Positions 1 to 9,004 of a DNA stretch of 64,000 bases are shown piece by piece. The stretch is from the NCBI GenBank assembly GCA_039962225.1, contig JAMPKV010000001.1, positions 310,001 through 374,000 on the forward strand, written 5' to 3'. The notes under the pieces were generated by a model. It made no database searches. It saw nothing but the letters and a program-made list of their open reading frames with translations, and was not told the DNA's origin. Positions within the stretch are counted from its first letter, which is position 1. The number at the start of each line of letters is the position of its first letter. Origin of the DNA: Microcoleus sp. AS-A8 (GTDB taxonomy: Bacteria > Cyanobacteriota > Cyanobacteriia > Cyanobacteriales > Coleofasciculaceae). Position numbers and translations under genes: made by a program.

Positions 1-151
1 ACTCATGCCTGTCAGGTCTTATGTTCGCTCCGCAGACTTTCACCGCTAATCCAGCGGCGAGAAGATTATGAGCGGCATTAATATCACCATCATGGTGCGT
101 TCCGCATTCCGGACAATCCCACTCTCTGATATTAAGCGGCCTTTTAGTCTT
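1..151 (-). pseudogene. tnpB: IS200/IS605-family TnpB C-terminal remnant
   Basis: The minus strand reads the end of a TnpB-type RNA-guided nuclease: a CPECG half zinc finger, then HHDGDINAAHN, which carries the family's last RuvC aspartate (DxNAAxN), then the usual LAAGLAVKVCG tail. The frame is closed by a stop just upstream, inside the end of the WD40 gene, and has no start codon, so all but the last ~50 codons are missing. It continues past base 1. It is a dead fragment abutting and slightly overlapping the 3' end of the neighbouring gene. The motif assignment is firm; how the truncation arose is not visible. Confidence 0.85.
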
Positions 152-1406
152 TTATTCCCCATACCCGAATCGTATGATCCCAACTACTACTGACGAGGGG
201 GTGTCCATCGGGCGTTATGGCAACAGTCGCAACAGCACCTTGATGTCCTGACAAGCTGTGCAGTTGTTTTCCGGTACTCAGATTCCACAGTTGAATGTTC
301 TCATCCCGACTGCAACTGATTAGCGTTTGCCCATCGGGACTGAACACCAGACTATTGACTTCGTCCCAATGTCCAACCAGAGTGTTGATCAGTTCTCCTG
401 TATCCAACTCCCATAGCTTGATGGTCTTATCCTGACTTCCACTTGCCAGTATCTTTCCATTAGGACTAATCGCCAGACATTTCACCCCGTCTGAATGTCC
501 AGTTAGGATATTAGCTGGGGCTTTGACTTTCGGGAGTCGCCACACCTTAATCGTATGGTCAGCACTACCACTCACCAGGATTTTCCCATTCGGTGTCAAG
601 GCGAGCGCTTTTACCCCAGCTTCATGTTCCTCTAAGTGGGCAATAAAGTTACGCGTCTCTAAATTCCACAGATGGATCGTACTGTCTTCACTGCCAGTAA
701 TCAGTATTTTCCCATTCCGGTTCATGGCAATACAGTTAATCGAATCAGAATGTCCCATGAAGCTATACATGAGTCCATCACCGATGCTTCGACTGGTGGG
801 AGAAATCGAATGATAGTTACCTATGGTGCTGAGATTCCAAACTATCGCCGTCTTGTCCCGACCGCCACTGACCAGAGTTTGCCCATCTTGACTTAAACAT
901 AGGGCATAAATTGAATCCGTATGTTTGGTAAGAGTACGGAGAATTTTGCCAGTTCCCAGGTGCCGTAGTGTAATCATGCGATCATTGCCGCCACTGGCCA
1001 TTATCTGCCCGTCGGGAGTAATCGCGATCGCATAAGTTGTCGATTTTACGGTGGAATATCGGTACAGGCATTGGAAGCGTTCGTAAGGATTATAATCCTG
1101 CAATGCTTGTATGACGATTGGCTCTTGAGAGCCTTGGAGTAACGAGTATGCCGTTCGCTGTACCTGCCAAGAAGGGTCTTTTAACGCCCCAATCACCAGT
1201 TCTAAGCCTTCAACGCCATAATTCAACGCCTCTTTGAGGGCATTCATTCGTTGCACAACATGGGACGGACTATCCCCAAGATGGCTTCGACTTAAGCGTT
1301 GCTTGACTCCTTGCAGTCCCCCCAAAATTGCCCCGTACAGGGGGGTTGGAGTTTGACCGCCAAGGACAACATCATAGGCTCTAGGCTGATTGCGATTGTA
1401 AGTCAT
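144..1406 (-). CDS. WD40 repeat protein (seven repeats)
   Basis: The 420-residue protein has an N-terminal helical, HEAT-like part (about residues 25-115; motifs such as NALKEALNYGVEGLELVIGA) and then seven WD40 repeats (about 120-420), enough to close one seven-bladed propeller. Repeats show the standard features: GH near the start, SPDGQTL/SPNGKIL turns and D-x-T-I-x-L/V-W ends, the last being DHTIRVWGIKD. There is no signal peptide, membrane segment or enzymatic domain, so it is most likely a cytosolic interaction scaffold; the partner is unknown. The stop codon coincides with a truncated tnpB remnant, so the very end of the gene may have been redefined by an IS event, although the last blade looks complete. 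Confidence 0.9.
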   Translation of the reverse strand: MTYNRNQPRAYDVVLGGQTPTPLYGAILGGLQGVKQRLSRSHLGDSPSHVVQRMNALKEALNYGVEGLELVIGALKDPSWQVQRTAYSLLQGSQEPIVIQALQDYNPYERFQCLYRYSTVKSTTYAIAITPDGQIMASGGNDRMITLRHLGTGKILRTLTKHTDSIYALCLSQDGQTLVSGGRDKTAIVWNLSTIGNYHSISPTSRSIGDGLMYSFMGHSDSINCIAMNRNGKILITGSEDSTIHLWNLETRNFIAHLEEHEAGVKALALTPNGKILVSGSADHTIKVWRLPKVKAPANILTGHSDGVKCLAISPNGKILASGSQDKTIKLWELDTGELINTLVGHWDEVNSLVFSPDGQTLISCSRDENIQLWNLSTGKQLHSLSGHQGAVATVAITPDGHPLVSSSWDHTIRVWGIKD

Positions 1407-1511
1407 CTCCGTTTGGAACTGGTACTATTACCAGTGTTAGCACTGCTCTGGAAATAACGCCGCTTTTCGCTGACACCTCTCAAACGCCCAGCGATCCTAG
1501 AACCCAGAATT

Positions 1512-1718
1512 TCACTGATTCAATGGATTCCAGGGAGCTAAATCACAAGGAAAGACAAAAATTTCTGCACCGTGAAGCAACGCCTGCTGGTAAAGCCGTA
1601 TCGCCTCCGCCAAACTAGAAAAAGTAATAGGAACCCATTGGTTCTCATAAGCACAGATGACGACTTTGGCGGTTGTGTAGTCTTCTCTCGGTAGTGGATT
1701 AGACCAACGTGAAATCAT
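1512..1718 (-). CDS. small hypothetical protein (68 aa)
   Basis: A 68-residue reading frame with an ATG preceded by AAGGGG about 11 bases upstream. The product is soluble, with aromatic residues at both ends, and has no motif I recognise. It lies on the same strand as the WD40 gene, about 100 bases upstream of it. Support is the ribosome-binding site and the lack of a better frame on either strand; I assign no function. Confidence 0.5.
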   Translation of the reverse strand: MISRWSNPLPREDYTTAKVVICAYENQWVPITFSSLAEAIRLYQQALLHGAEIFVFPCDLAPWNPLNQ

Positions 1719-1838
1719 GAGTGATGCCCCTTAATTTTTCTACATATATTCTTTATGACTGTCATACATAAGTATTACTCCCTGTCTAAAGGAATAAATC
1801 TAAAGAAGGATTTTTGTCGGTCTGTAGGCTTTGGCCTC

Positions 1839-2453
1839 TTAGGAAATTAGCTCACCATCACAAAGCATTAGAATCGTATTCAGAAACGCTTTTAATTCGG
1901 GACATACTACGGCAGCATCCCTAAGATTTTTGCCTTCTAATATGCGCTTTGCATCCCGTGGTTTAACATAGCTGTCTCGACATTTGCCCAATTCAAACAT
2001 TTCTTTAATGTGTTTAGACGGCGGTTTATTATGATTGACCTGCTCAGGTTGAGCACCGGGAGCTGACTTATCATGCTTCTTAGCCAGCTTTTGAATAGTC
2101 GGCCAAAAAGGTAAAAGCCAAGCTTCAAAATCATACTGTGCGGCATGAGGATGAAATTTAGGGTTATCTCCTACCCATCCTCTCATTTGGTTTTTAGCAT
2201 CTTCTGCATCCTCAAAATCCTTCTTCTTAGAGTCTGTGTAAACATCTGTAAGTGCTATCACAGCATCATAATTATTTATATCGAGATAATTTTCAACAAC
2301 ACGCCTGAGCTTGTCTTTTTTAGGAATGCGACCGTGGTACGGTTTAGGATCAAGTCTGGGCATCCGTTGTTCTAAGCGCGAACTCAGGAAACTCCGTAGA
2401 CTGGGCATAAAAGCCATTTCTGTTTTCCCTTCAACTAAAATGGCGATCCTCAT
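1839..2453 (-). CDS. DUF4276 (TOPRIM-like) protein, partner of the upstream ATPase
   Basis: The protein begins MRIAILVEGKTE, the glutamate-bearing first strand of a TOPRIM-like fold, followed by an acidic LTDVYTD motif near residue 75 and a FEAWLLPFW segment, the pattern of DUF4276 proteins. I chose this ATG rather than the in-frame start 30 bases upstream because it overlaps the ATPase stop as ATGA, a standard coupling junction. DUF4276 proteins often pair with AAA/SMC-like ATPases in two-gene modules resembling split OLD or AbiL-type defence systems, where the TOPRIM-like protein is thought to be the nuclease effector. That role is inferred from context and motif. Confidence 0.8.
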   Translation of the reverse strand: MRIAILVEGKTEMAFMPSLRSFLSSRLEQRMPRLDPKPYHGRIPKKDKLRRVVENYLDINNYDAVIALTDVYTDSKKKDFEDAEDAKNQMRGWVGDNPKFHPHAAQYDFEAWLLPFWPTIQKLAKKHDKSAPGAQPEQVNHNKPPSKHIKEMFELGKCRDSYVKPRDAKRILEGKNLRDAAVVCPELKAFLNTILMLCDGELIS

Positions 2454-3598
2454 GAGCGCCCTCCTATCACATTCATTGCCCAAAGCTCGTCTAAGCTATA
2501 GTCCTCTAGCCATTTTTCTAAATTTAGGGAGTCAGCCCAAGTCATGGTTGCTAACCCATCTTCAGCATCACAAACCAACACTTCGTTGGGTTCCAAGAAT
2601 CGGATCAGTCTATCTGAGTGGGTTGCTACAATCAGTTGAGTCCGTTGGGAAGCTTCTCGCATTAAATCAGCCAGCAGTTTCAACAACTCTGGATGTAAAC
2701 TGACTTCTGGTTCATCAATCAGGGTTACAGCAGTCAAATCTCGACTTTGCAGGAGTGTTACTAACCAGAGAAATCGTAATGTTCCCTCAGATAGTTGGTG
2801 CATGTAAAGGGGCTTGGAGAAATTTTTGTCTTTCCAAGTCATTGCTAAAGTTCCTGCTGCCACTGGAGGAAAGCCTAATCGTTCAAAATCTGGAAAGGCA
2901 GCTGCAAGCGTATCTTCTACTATTTCAAACCGATCCCGATCTGTTTCCCGGAGGTAATACAGGCAAGAGACTAAATCCTCTCCATTGGAACCTGGCATTG
3001 TTGCAGGGCGCATGGATTGAGGCAGACGAACTGGACTTTTAGAAGCAACATTCAATGCCCCATAAAAGGTGCATGAAGCTAATCGCTTACGGAGATTCTC
3101 CGGCTCCTGGTACATTTTGGGAACTTGAGAAAGAGAAGTTTCAAATGGATTATGTTCCCAATTGGGGCGCAATAGCTTTTGATCTTCGGGACTGAAATAC
3201 TTAACATCCAAACCACGAGAGTCAATGTGCTTGAAGGGTTCAACGGCATTAGGATTGTTTTTTTGGGTAAGTGTTTCTAGAGCAATTTCATATGACAAGC
3301 CTTTGGGAACAAGTTTAAGTTGGTAGTCTAGGGGTGCAAAACCTGGCACACTCATTGACAAGGAAATTGCGACACTATCTGCTTTGTCACGAGTCAATAT
3401 CTCACTCAGACCACTCAAATCGGAAATCTTCGACTCTAAGTGGCCTGTCGCGGATGCTGCCAGGAGAGAGAATATCTCTAAAAGGGAAGTTTTACCGACA
3501 CCATTAGCACCAATCATAACGGTTAGGGGTCGCATGTCGAATTGAACTGAAAATAAGCGACGGTACCCCTCAATGTTTATGTGTTCAAATGAGTTCAT
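2450..3598 (-). CDS. AAA/SMC-like ATPase (AAA_21 type)
   Basis: The 382-residue protein has an N-terminal strand with GYRRL, Walker A GANGVGKTS at residues 30-38, an ABC-like signature LSEGTLRFL near 270, Walker B LIDEPEVSLHPEL near 295, and an H-loop VATHSD near 325. This is the compact RecF/OLD-like ATPase fold without a long coiled coil. It has no TOPRIM domain of its own; the coupled downstream gene supplies one in trans, so the pair resembles a split OLD nuclease. The products probably act together as a nucleic-acid-sensing complex. Defence against phage or plasmids is the likeliest role but is inferred. Confidence 0.88.
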   Translation of the reverse strand: MNSFEHINIEGYRRLFSVQFDMRPLTVMIGANGVGKTSLLEIFSLLAASATGHLESKISDLSGLSEILTRDKADSVAISLSMSVPGFAPLDYQLKLVPKGLSYEIALETLTQKNNPNAVEPFKHIDSRGLDVKYFSPEDQKLLRPNWEHNPFETSLSQVPKMYQEPENLRKRLASCTFYGALNVASKSPVRLPQSMRPATMPGSNGEDLVSCLYYLRETDRDRFEIVEDTLAAAFPDFERLGFPPVAAGTLAMTWKDKNFSKPLYMHQLSEGTLRFLWLVTLLQSRDLTAVTLIDEPEVSLHPELLKLLADLMREASQRTQLIVATHSDRLIRFLEPNEVLVCDAEDGLATMTWADSLNLEKWLEDYSLDELWAMNVIGGRS

Positions 3599-3748
3599 AC
3601 TATTTCTTTGGCATGTCCATAACTACGGAAACGACTACAGCTACTGATTTCTACAATTCGTAAAATTTCATTCTCTAGTGTCTTATCCTCCTCTAGTGTA
3701 AATCTCTACTCTTGAACCTTTCCATCAGAGTTTTGGCAGCATACCATC

Positions 3749-5143
3749 ATGTTTCAGGCTACTCGCCGACGTTTGGCTCTTTGGTACACCGCTGTAACGG
3801 CAGTGCTGCTGTTGCTGTTTGCCACGGGTTTTTATTTATATGTTCGTAGCACCCTAATTGAGCGGGTGGATGACACTCTCGAACATGTGGTAGAAGTGGT
3901 GGAGCGATCGCTCGTAATCGAACCTGTACGATTGTCCGACATTCCCTTTCGAGTTAACGTTGAAGCCAGTTTTCGAGATAACGCCGACGCCGCAGAAGAT
4001 GACCACATTGACTTAGAGTGGTTTAGTCCTACGGGAGAGTTGTTATGGTCAACTCTATCCGAATCTCTGGAGATTTCCTTACACCCGAACGATACAGGCG
4101 AAACCGTACATTTATCCGCTGATCATCTGTTGCGACAGGTAACCAAACGGGTACAACTTGGGCGTTACGTTCTAGGCTATCTGCGAGTGAGCCATCCTTG
4201 GTTTGAGGTGACTAAGCCCATTCGCCAGCTCATTGTCGATCTCACCCTGGGTACAATTTTCATGGTAATGTCTGTTGCCGCGATCGGCTGGTTCCTTTCC
4301 GGACTGGCGATGAAGCCGGTGCGAGAATCTTACCAACGTCTGAAACAGTTTACAGCCGACGCCTCCCACGAGCTGAGAAATCCGATCGCGATGATTCAAA
4401 CCAATGTGCAGGTTGCCCTCGCAGATCCGGACTTGGAATCTCCCCTACAACGCCACCAACTTAAGGTAGTGGAACGGTTAACTCAACGACTGGGACGTTT
4501 GGTGAATGACCTCCTATTTTTAGCACGCGTAGATAGTGGCATAGTACAACCCCAATGGCAACCTGTCCCTCTGGATGCTTTACTGATGGAGGTGATCGAA
4601 GAACAACAGTTACTGGCGGCGGAAAAGGGGATTTCCCTGTCCTTACATTTTGTTGAAGCACCCAGCGAAGAATTTGCAGGGGAGCACTGCGCTATATTTC
4701 CGGCTTTATCAGACGATGCCTTTACGCTCTTAGGAGATTGGGATCAGCTTGCTCGCTTGTTTACCAATCTGGTGAGTAACGCCCTACAATATACCGTTGC
4801 CTCTACCGAGAATCCCAGTGAGGCATCTGTTCAGGTGGAATTGCAACAGTTAGAACGTCCTAGCCATGTTGGGGGGCGAAACAGCCCATCCCTACTGCGA
4901 GTACAAGTACGCGATACGGGCATCGGCATCTCAGAATCAGCATTGCCCCAGCTTTTTGACCGTTTCTATCGAGTCGATCCCGCCAGAAAACATGATACGG
5001 CAGCCGGTTCGGGGTTAGGATTAGCGATCGCTAAAGCCATCATCGAGAATCACCACGGTCAAATTCAGGTCGAAAGTATTCTCAATCAAGGCACAACTGT
5101 TACAGTCACTTTCCCGGTTTCTAAGCTAGATACACAAAATTAA
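3749..5143 (+). CDS. sensor histidine kinase (two TM, HisKA-HATPase)
   Basis: A 464-residue membrane kinase. One membrane segment lies near residues 9-30, a periplasmic domain of ~130 residues follows, and a second segment lies near 160-185 with a short linker. HisKA has SHELRNPIA with the phospho-acceptor at His207. HATPase motifs are NLVSNALQYT (N box), DTGIGI (G1) and GSGLGLAIAKAI (G2). All catalytic residues look intact. The layout resembles cyanobacterial RppB/ManS-type kinases, but the periplasmic domain gives no ligand. No response regulator lies on either side, so it is an orphan by position. The ATPase domain has an extended acidic loop between the N and G1 boxes. Confidence 0.93.
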   Translation: MFQATRRRLALWYTAVTAVLLLLFATGFYLYVRSTLIERVDDTLEHVVEVVERSLVIEPVRLSDIPFRVNVEASFRDNADAAEDDHIDLEWFSPTGELLWSTLSESLEISLHPNDTGETVHLSADHLLRQVTKRVQLGRYVLGYLRVSHPWFEVTKPIRQLIVDLTLGTIFMVMSVAAIGWFLSGLAMKPVRESYQRLKQFTADASHELRNPIAMIQTNVQVALADPDLESPLQRHQLKVVERLTQRLGRLVNDLLFLARVDSGIVQPQWQPVPLDALLMEVIEEQQLLAAEKGISLSLHFVEAPSEEFAGEHCAIFPALSDDAFTLLGDWDQLARLFTNLVSNALQYTVASTENPSEASVQVELQQLERPSHVGGRNSPSLLRVQVRDTGIGISESALPQLFDRFYRVDPARKHDTAAGSGLGLAIAKAIIENHHGQIQVESILNQGTTVTVTFPVSKLDTQN

Positions 5144-5589
5144 CTTTCTAACATTATTGAGAGACAAAATTTTACAAAGAACTTCACCGACAAGTGACAT
5201 GAACCCCTGGCTTAATCTCAGTTTAGATGCCAGAGGGAAAAAATTTGGAACACTTTGCTTGAGGGAGTTTCACTTCTTTGAAATATAGTCAAGCTCAACA
5301 TAAATTAAATTAACAAAGGCTTAAAAATATACCTTTTGGGCTGCTTCTTATGACGGATGCAGGAGCAAGCAATCGCTTGTATGGTTTGGGTATGTAACTG
5401 AAACACAAGAAGCAGATTTAAATCTTTACTAAAACAGGAGTATGTCCCTTTGGCCGCCGCTATAGCTTAAAAAAATCCGTAAATTGATAAATGCCTTTTA
5501 GAGTTTGCCGTTTACCGTTGGGAAGTGCCCGAATCATAAATTTGAGCGTTGGGTAGAATCAAAATGTTATTAAATCAAGGAGAAAATAG
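5144..5589 (+). other. 446-base gap with a candidate stem-loop
   Basis: No convincing reading frame is present. The one structured part is 5341-5415, where CTGCTTCTT pairs with AAGAAGCAG across 57 bases, with a smaller hairpin (CAAGC/GCTTG) inside. There is no T-tract, so it is not a simple terminator. The 3' end holds the ribosome-binding site of the DUF2267 gene and probably its promoter, neither of which I can place exactly. Confidence 0.4.
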
Positions 5590-6036
5590 ATGACTTTCAT
5601 GGAAACAGTCATGCGTAAGGGGCATTTAGAAAATGCCTTTGTGGCGAAAGATATCACGGAACTCGTGTTTCGTACAATGCGAGATTTGATGACAACAGAA
5701 GCCTCGGATCGGGTAGCCGTAGAACTCGAAGAGGAAAACGAAGTGGTACCCACAGAAGAATACAAACCATTACCCGACGAGGTAGGGGATTTATGGCGAG
5801 ATACTGACCCGGTTGTGGGATTTCTCAGCCGCATTGAAGGACCGATGAAATTCGATTCTGATTCTTTTCTGTTCCGACTTCGTCAAGAAGCTCACTTACC
5901 GGAAGGAATAGATTTAGAAACCGTCATCTGTGCAGTTTTCAGTGCAACTAAACATGAATTGTCAGAAGAACGAATTGAAGAAATTGCCAGTTTCTTACCC
6001 GAAAAAATTAGAAACATGTGGAATCAGGCGTCTTAG
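5590..6036 (+). CDS. DUF2267 family protein
   Basis: A 148-residue, acidic, soluble all-helical protein of the DUF2267 type. The C-terminal half (LRQEAHLPEGIDLETVICAV, then LSEERIEEIASFLPEKIRNMW) matches the family pattern of a helical repeat with an F/LP motif. The start is set by AAGGAG at 5577-5582, seven bases before the ATG. DUF2267 proteins are often small stress-associated proteins of unknown biochemistry; nothing in the sequence identifies a ligand or partner. It is a single gene, transcribed toward a converging gene. Confidence 0.8.
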   Translation: MTFMETVMRKGHLENAFVAKDITELVFRTMRDLMTTEASDRVAVELEEENEVVPTEEYKPLPDEVGDLWRDTDPVVGFLSRIEGPMKFDSDSFLFRLRQEAHLPEGIDLETVICAVFSATKHELSEERIEEIASFLPEKIRNMWNQAS

Positions 6037-6080
6037 AGCCTTAATGCCGCACTCATCAAGTGTCACATGAGGGAATTTTG

Positions 6081-6117
6081 GGTCATCGGTCATCGGTAAG
6101 GGGTAATGGGTAAAAGC
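6081..6117. repeat. short tandem heptamer-type repeat
   Basis: GGTCATC is repeated in tandem and followed by GGTAAGG/GGTAATGG/GTAAAAG variants in the gap between two converging genes. Short tandemly repeated repetitive sequences with about 7-base units are typical of filamentous cyanobacterial intergenic DNA. No function is shown. Confidence 0.6.
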
Positions 6118-6142
6118 AAGACTTTTGTAGTCTTTGTACAGA

Positions 6143-9004
6143 TTATCCTTGGTGCCTCAGACAATCGCGTCCCTCGGCTTTAGCCTGATACAGAGCTTTA
6201 TCCGCTGCCCCAATCAACTTTTGCGATGAAGCACACAGCCTGGGTATAGTAGTGGCAACCCCCAAACTGAGAGTGACGTACTTGCTCACGGGTGACTTGG
6301 CATGGGGAATTCTTAACCCTCGAACGCGCTGTCGAACCGTTTCAGCCACAAAAGCTGCACCTCTAGCATCTGTGTTCGGTAGAATTAGGGCAAATTCTTC
6401 TCCACCGTAACGAGCCACCAAATCAGGGGGACGCCTCACGCACTGACGGAGGACGGCGGCGACTTGTTGCAGACAAAAGTCTCCGGCGAGATGACCGTAG
6501 TTATCGTTGTAGAGCTTGAAATAATCGATATCACATAAAATTAGCGACAGGGGGCTTTGCTCCCGTGCTAACCGCCGCCACTCCTCGTGAAGATATTCAT
6601 CAAACCGCCGTCGGTTCGCCACTTGGGTAAGACCATCAATACTAGCAAGGCGCTGTAGCTCTTGATTGGCGGCTTCTAGCTGTTCAAATAACGAGGATTG
6701 CTGAATCGCGATCGCTACCTGAGTCGCCAAGGATTTAAGCAAATCAATTTCAATCGGCTGCCATTGCCTAGAGCCGCTACAATGATGAGCAATTAACAGT
6801 CCCCATAAAGCAGGGTCTTTATCTCCCTCTGGACGTAGCCGTTCCCCTTCTCCTCCTCTCTTCTGGCTGCTCACTCCATATAAAATGGGTACCACAAGAT
6901 TGGCTCTCACCTGTAACTGGCTGAGAAACTCGGCATAACAGGGTGTTAACCCGCTGGCCAAAATATCGACGATCGCCTGGATACGTCCTTGCTGGTAGGG
7001 TACGATTTGGTCGGCTCCAAAACAGGGGTCTTGAATCACCATATCTAAGGTGGCAAGATATTCAGGAGCGACAGACTCAACCACAACCGTTCCACTCCAG
7101 TCTGGATCAAAACGGTAAATGATCACCCGATCCGTGCGAAGAAACTGTCGCACTTCCTCGACAGTGGTGTTGAGAATCTCCCCCAGGTTCAGAGATTGAC
7201 GAATGCGATCGCACATTCCCGCAATCAAAAGTTCTTGTTGGAGATGTTGCCGCAAGGTATTTTCTGCCTTCGCTCTCTCGGTAACGTCCCGAAAGCTCCA
7301 GACTCGACCAATAATTTGGAAACCACTGCGTTGCGGTTGGGTAAAGCATTCAATAATTCGACCATCCGTTAATTCCAGTACATCATCACCTTCCGCATTG
7401 GGTTGAGCGTAAAACTGATTGACTCTGTCTAAAAAACTTTCCGGTTCTTTCAATTGCTCCTGGAAAAATCTGAATCGCTCTTGCCTTTCGGGCACCATCA
7501 AAATTTCCTGTGAAAGCCCCCACATTTCCACAAATTTTTGGTTGAAACTCACAATTTGGCCGGCTGTACTGACCGCAACAATTCCGTCAGTTGTAGAGTT
7601 AAGAGTCGCATTGAGCAGAGAAACGGATTGCTTGAGTTCTTCCTGAGCTTGGCTTTGGGCGGTAATGTCTCGAATGGCTGTTACTTTTACGAGGCGTCCT
7701 TGATAAGGAATTGCTTTACTGCGAATTTCAGCAGGGAATGTTGACCCATCTTTCTTGAGACAGCACGTTTCATACATTTGCTCACTATTCGAAGCTGTCA
7801 GCTGGGGTACACAACTCCGATATTCAGGAGCCAAAAATTCGGCGAGATTTCTGCCAATCACTTCCCCAGGTTCGTAACCAAATAACTGAGTAAAGTTACT
7901 GTTTACTTGGCATAAATTGCCCTGATCGATAATCAAAATTGCCTCAAATGTGGCCTCAGACAAGCATCGAAATTGCTCCTCACTTTCCTGTAGTGCTTCC
8001 TGTGCCCGTTGGTGACTGAGAATTTCTGTTTGTAGTTGCTCGTTCGTTTGAATAATTTCGCGCGTCCCTTCTGCGACTAATTCCTCAAGGTGCTGTTGGT
8101 AATTTCTAAGTTGGGCTTCAACCGTAGAACGCCGAAGAATTTCCTTTTGCAATTTTTCATTCGTTGTTGTGAGTTCGGCAGTCCGTACTTCTACCAATCT
8201 CTCCAGGTCATCATGGTATTCACTCACCAGGAATTGGTGGTGCTGTCTCATTTGCTTTTGAGTCAGGATGTGATCACACGCTTCAATCGTTAGGGCAACC
8301 AGAGTGGCGATCGCGGTGACAAAATTTTCTTCGATTAACGTCCACTGGCGTTGTACACCAATGTGTTCATGACAAACAATGCCGACCATCTGACCATTGA
8401 GCCAAATGGGTGCATCCAAGAAGGAGGTAATACCGTTTGGCGTGAGATAGGACTCCAATAATTCCTGGCTCCTAGAATCAGTCTGGGCATCGTGTATGGC
8501 AAGAGGGCATTCACTGGCTAACGCTTGGAAATAAACCGGATAATGTTCCGCCACCAGTTCCATGCCCGATGTATGACATCCCCGGCTGTGTTCATACAAG
8601 TCCAGACACTTCATCCGTATGTCCTGTGTGCCTTGAACCTGCCTTGCCGTGCCTGACGATTCCCCCCGCTCCAAGAAAGCCTCATTGACCTGGGGAAAGA
8701 ACCACATGGGTAGTCTTTGGCCTACAGCAATACCTTGATAGAGCCAAACGCTGACCCGTTCAACTTCCACAACATCGGCGACAACCTCAGTAATTTCCTG
8801 CAACGCCGCCTTTAAGTTGCCCCGGTCAATGGCCTGGCTTCTTGCCAGTGCCACCAGTGCCTGTGTCTGTCGGTTCAGGCGCTGTTTCAAGAGTTGCTTT
8901 TGCTGTTCAACAGCCTGGTGATGGGTCATATCTTCCCCGCCCGGGAAGAACATTAAGGAAATATCGGAAACCAAGGGCGAAGGGGTGTTGTCTGTGTTAC
9001 TCAC
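6143..9004 (-). CDS. GAF-PAS-PAS-GAF diguanylate cyclase (GGDEF)
   Basis: A 953-residue soluble signalling enzyme. Domains in order: GAF (about 50-245), a coiled-coil linker (255-340), PAS (350-455), a second PAS (465-580), a second GAF (595-780) and GGDEF (795-950). The active site is GGEEF at 867-871, preceded by RPPD five residues upstream, a product-inhibition I-site, so c-di-GMP synthesis with feedback control is expected. The second GAF follows the cyanobacteriochrome-type pattern (PYQQGRIQAIVDI, then RANLVVPIL) and has Cys689-Tyr690 where bilin-binding members have a Cys. A run of ~20 polar residues interrupts it after VPILYG, an apparent in-frame insertion. There is no membrane segment or EAL domain. 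Confidence 0.93.
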   Translation of the reverse strand: MSNTDNTPSPLVSDISLMFFPGGEDMTHHQAVEQQKQLLKQRLNRQTQALVALARSQAIDRGNLKAALQEITEVVADVVEVERVSVWLYQGIAVGQRLPMWFFPQVNEAFLERGESSGTARQVQGTQDIRMKCLDLYEHSRGCHTSGMELVAEHYPVYFQALASECPLAIHDAQTDSRSQELLESYLTPNGITSFLDAPIWLNGQMVGIVCHEHIGVQRQWTLIEENFVTAIATLVALTIEACDHILTQKQMRQHHQFLVSEYHDDLERLVEVRTAELTTTNEKLQKEILRRSTVEAQLRNYQQHLEELVAEGTREIIQTNEQLQTEILSHQRAQEALQESEEQFRCLSEATFEAILIIDQGNLCQVNSNFTQLFGYEPGEVIGRNLAEFLAPEYRSCVPQLTASNSEQMYETCCLKKDGSTFPAEIRSKAIPYQGRLVKVTAIRDITAQSQAQEELKQSVSLLNATLNSTTDGIVAVSTAGQIVSFNQKFVEMWGLSQEILMVPERQERFRFFQEQLKEPESFLDRVNQFYAQPNAEGDDVLELTDGRIIECFTQPQRSGFQIIGRVWSFRDVTERAKAENTLRQHLQQELLIAGMCDRIRQSLNLGEILNTTVEEVRQFLRTDRVIIYRFDPDWSGTVVVESVAPEYLATLDMVIQDPCFGADQIVPYQQGRIQAIVDILASGLTPCYAEFLSQLQVRANLVVPILYGVSSQKRGGEGERLRPEGDKDPALWGLLIAHHCSGSRQWQPIEIDLLKSLATQVAIAIQQSSLFEQLEAANQELQRLASIDGLTQVANRRRFDEYLHEEWRRLAREQSPLSLILCDIDYFKLYNDNYGHLAGDFCLQQVAAVLRQCVRRPPDLVARYGGEEFALILPNTDARGAAFVAETVRQRVRGLRIPHAKSPVSKYVTLSLGVATTIPRLCASSQKLIGAADKALYQAKAEGRDCLRHQG

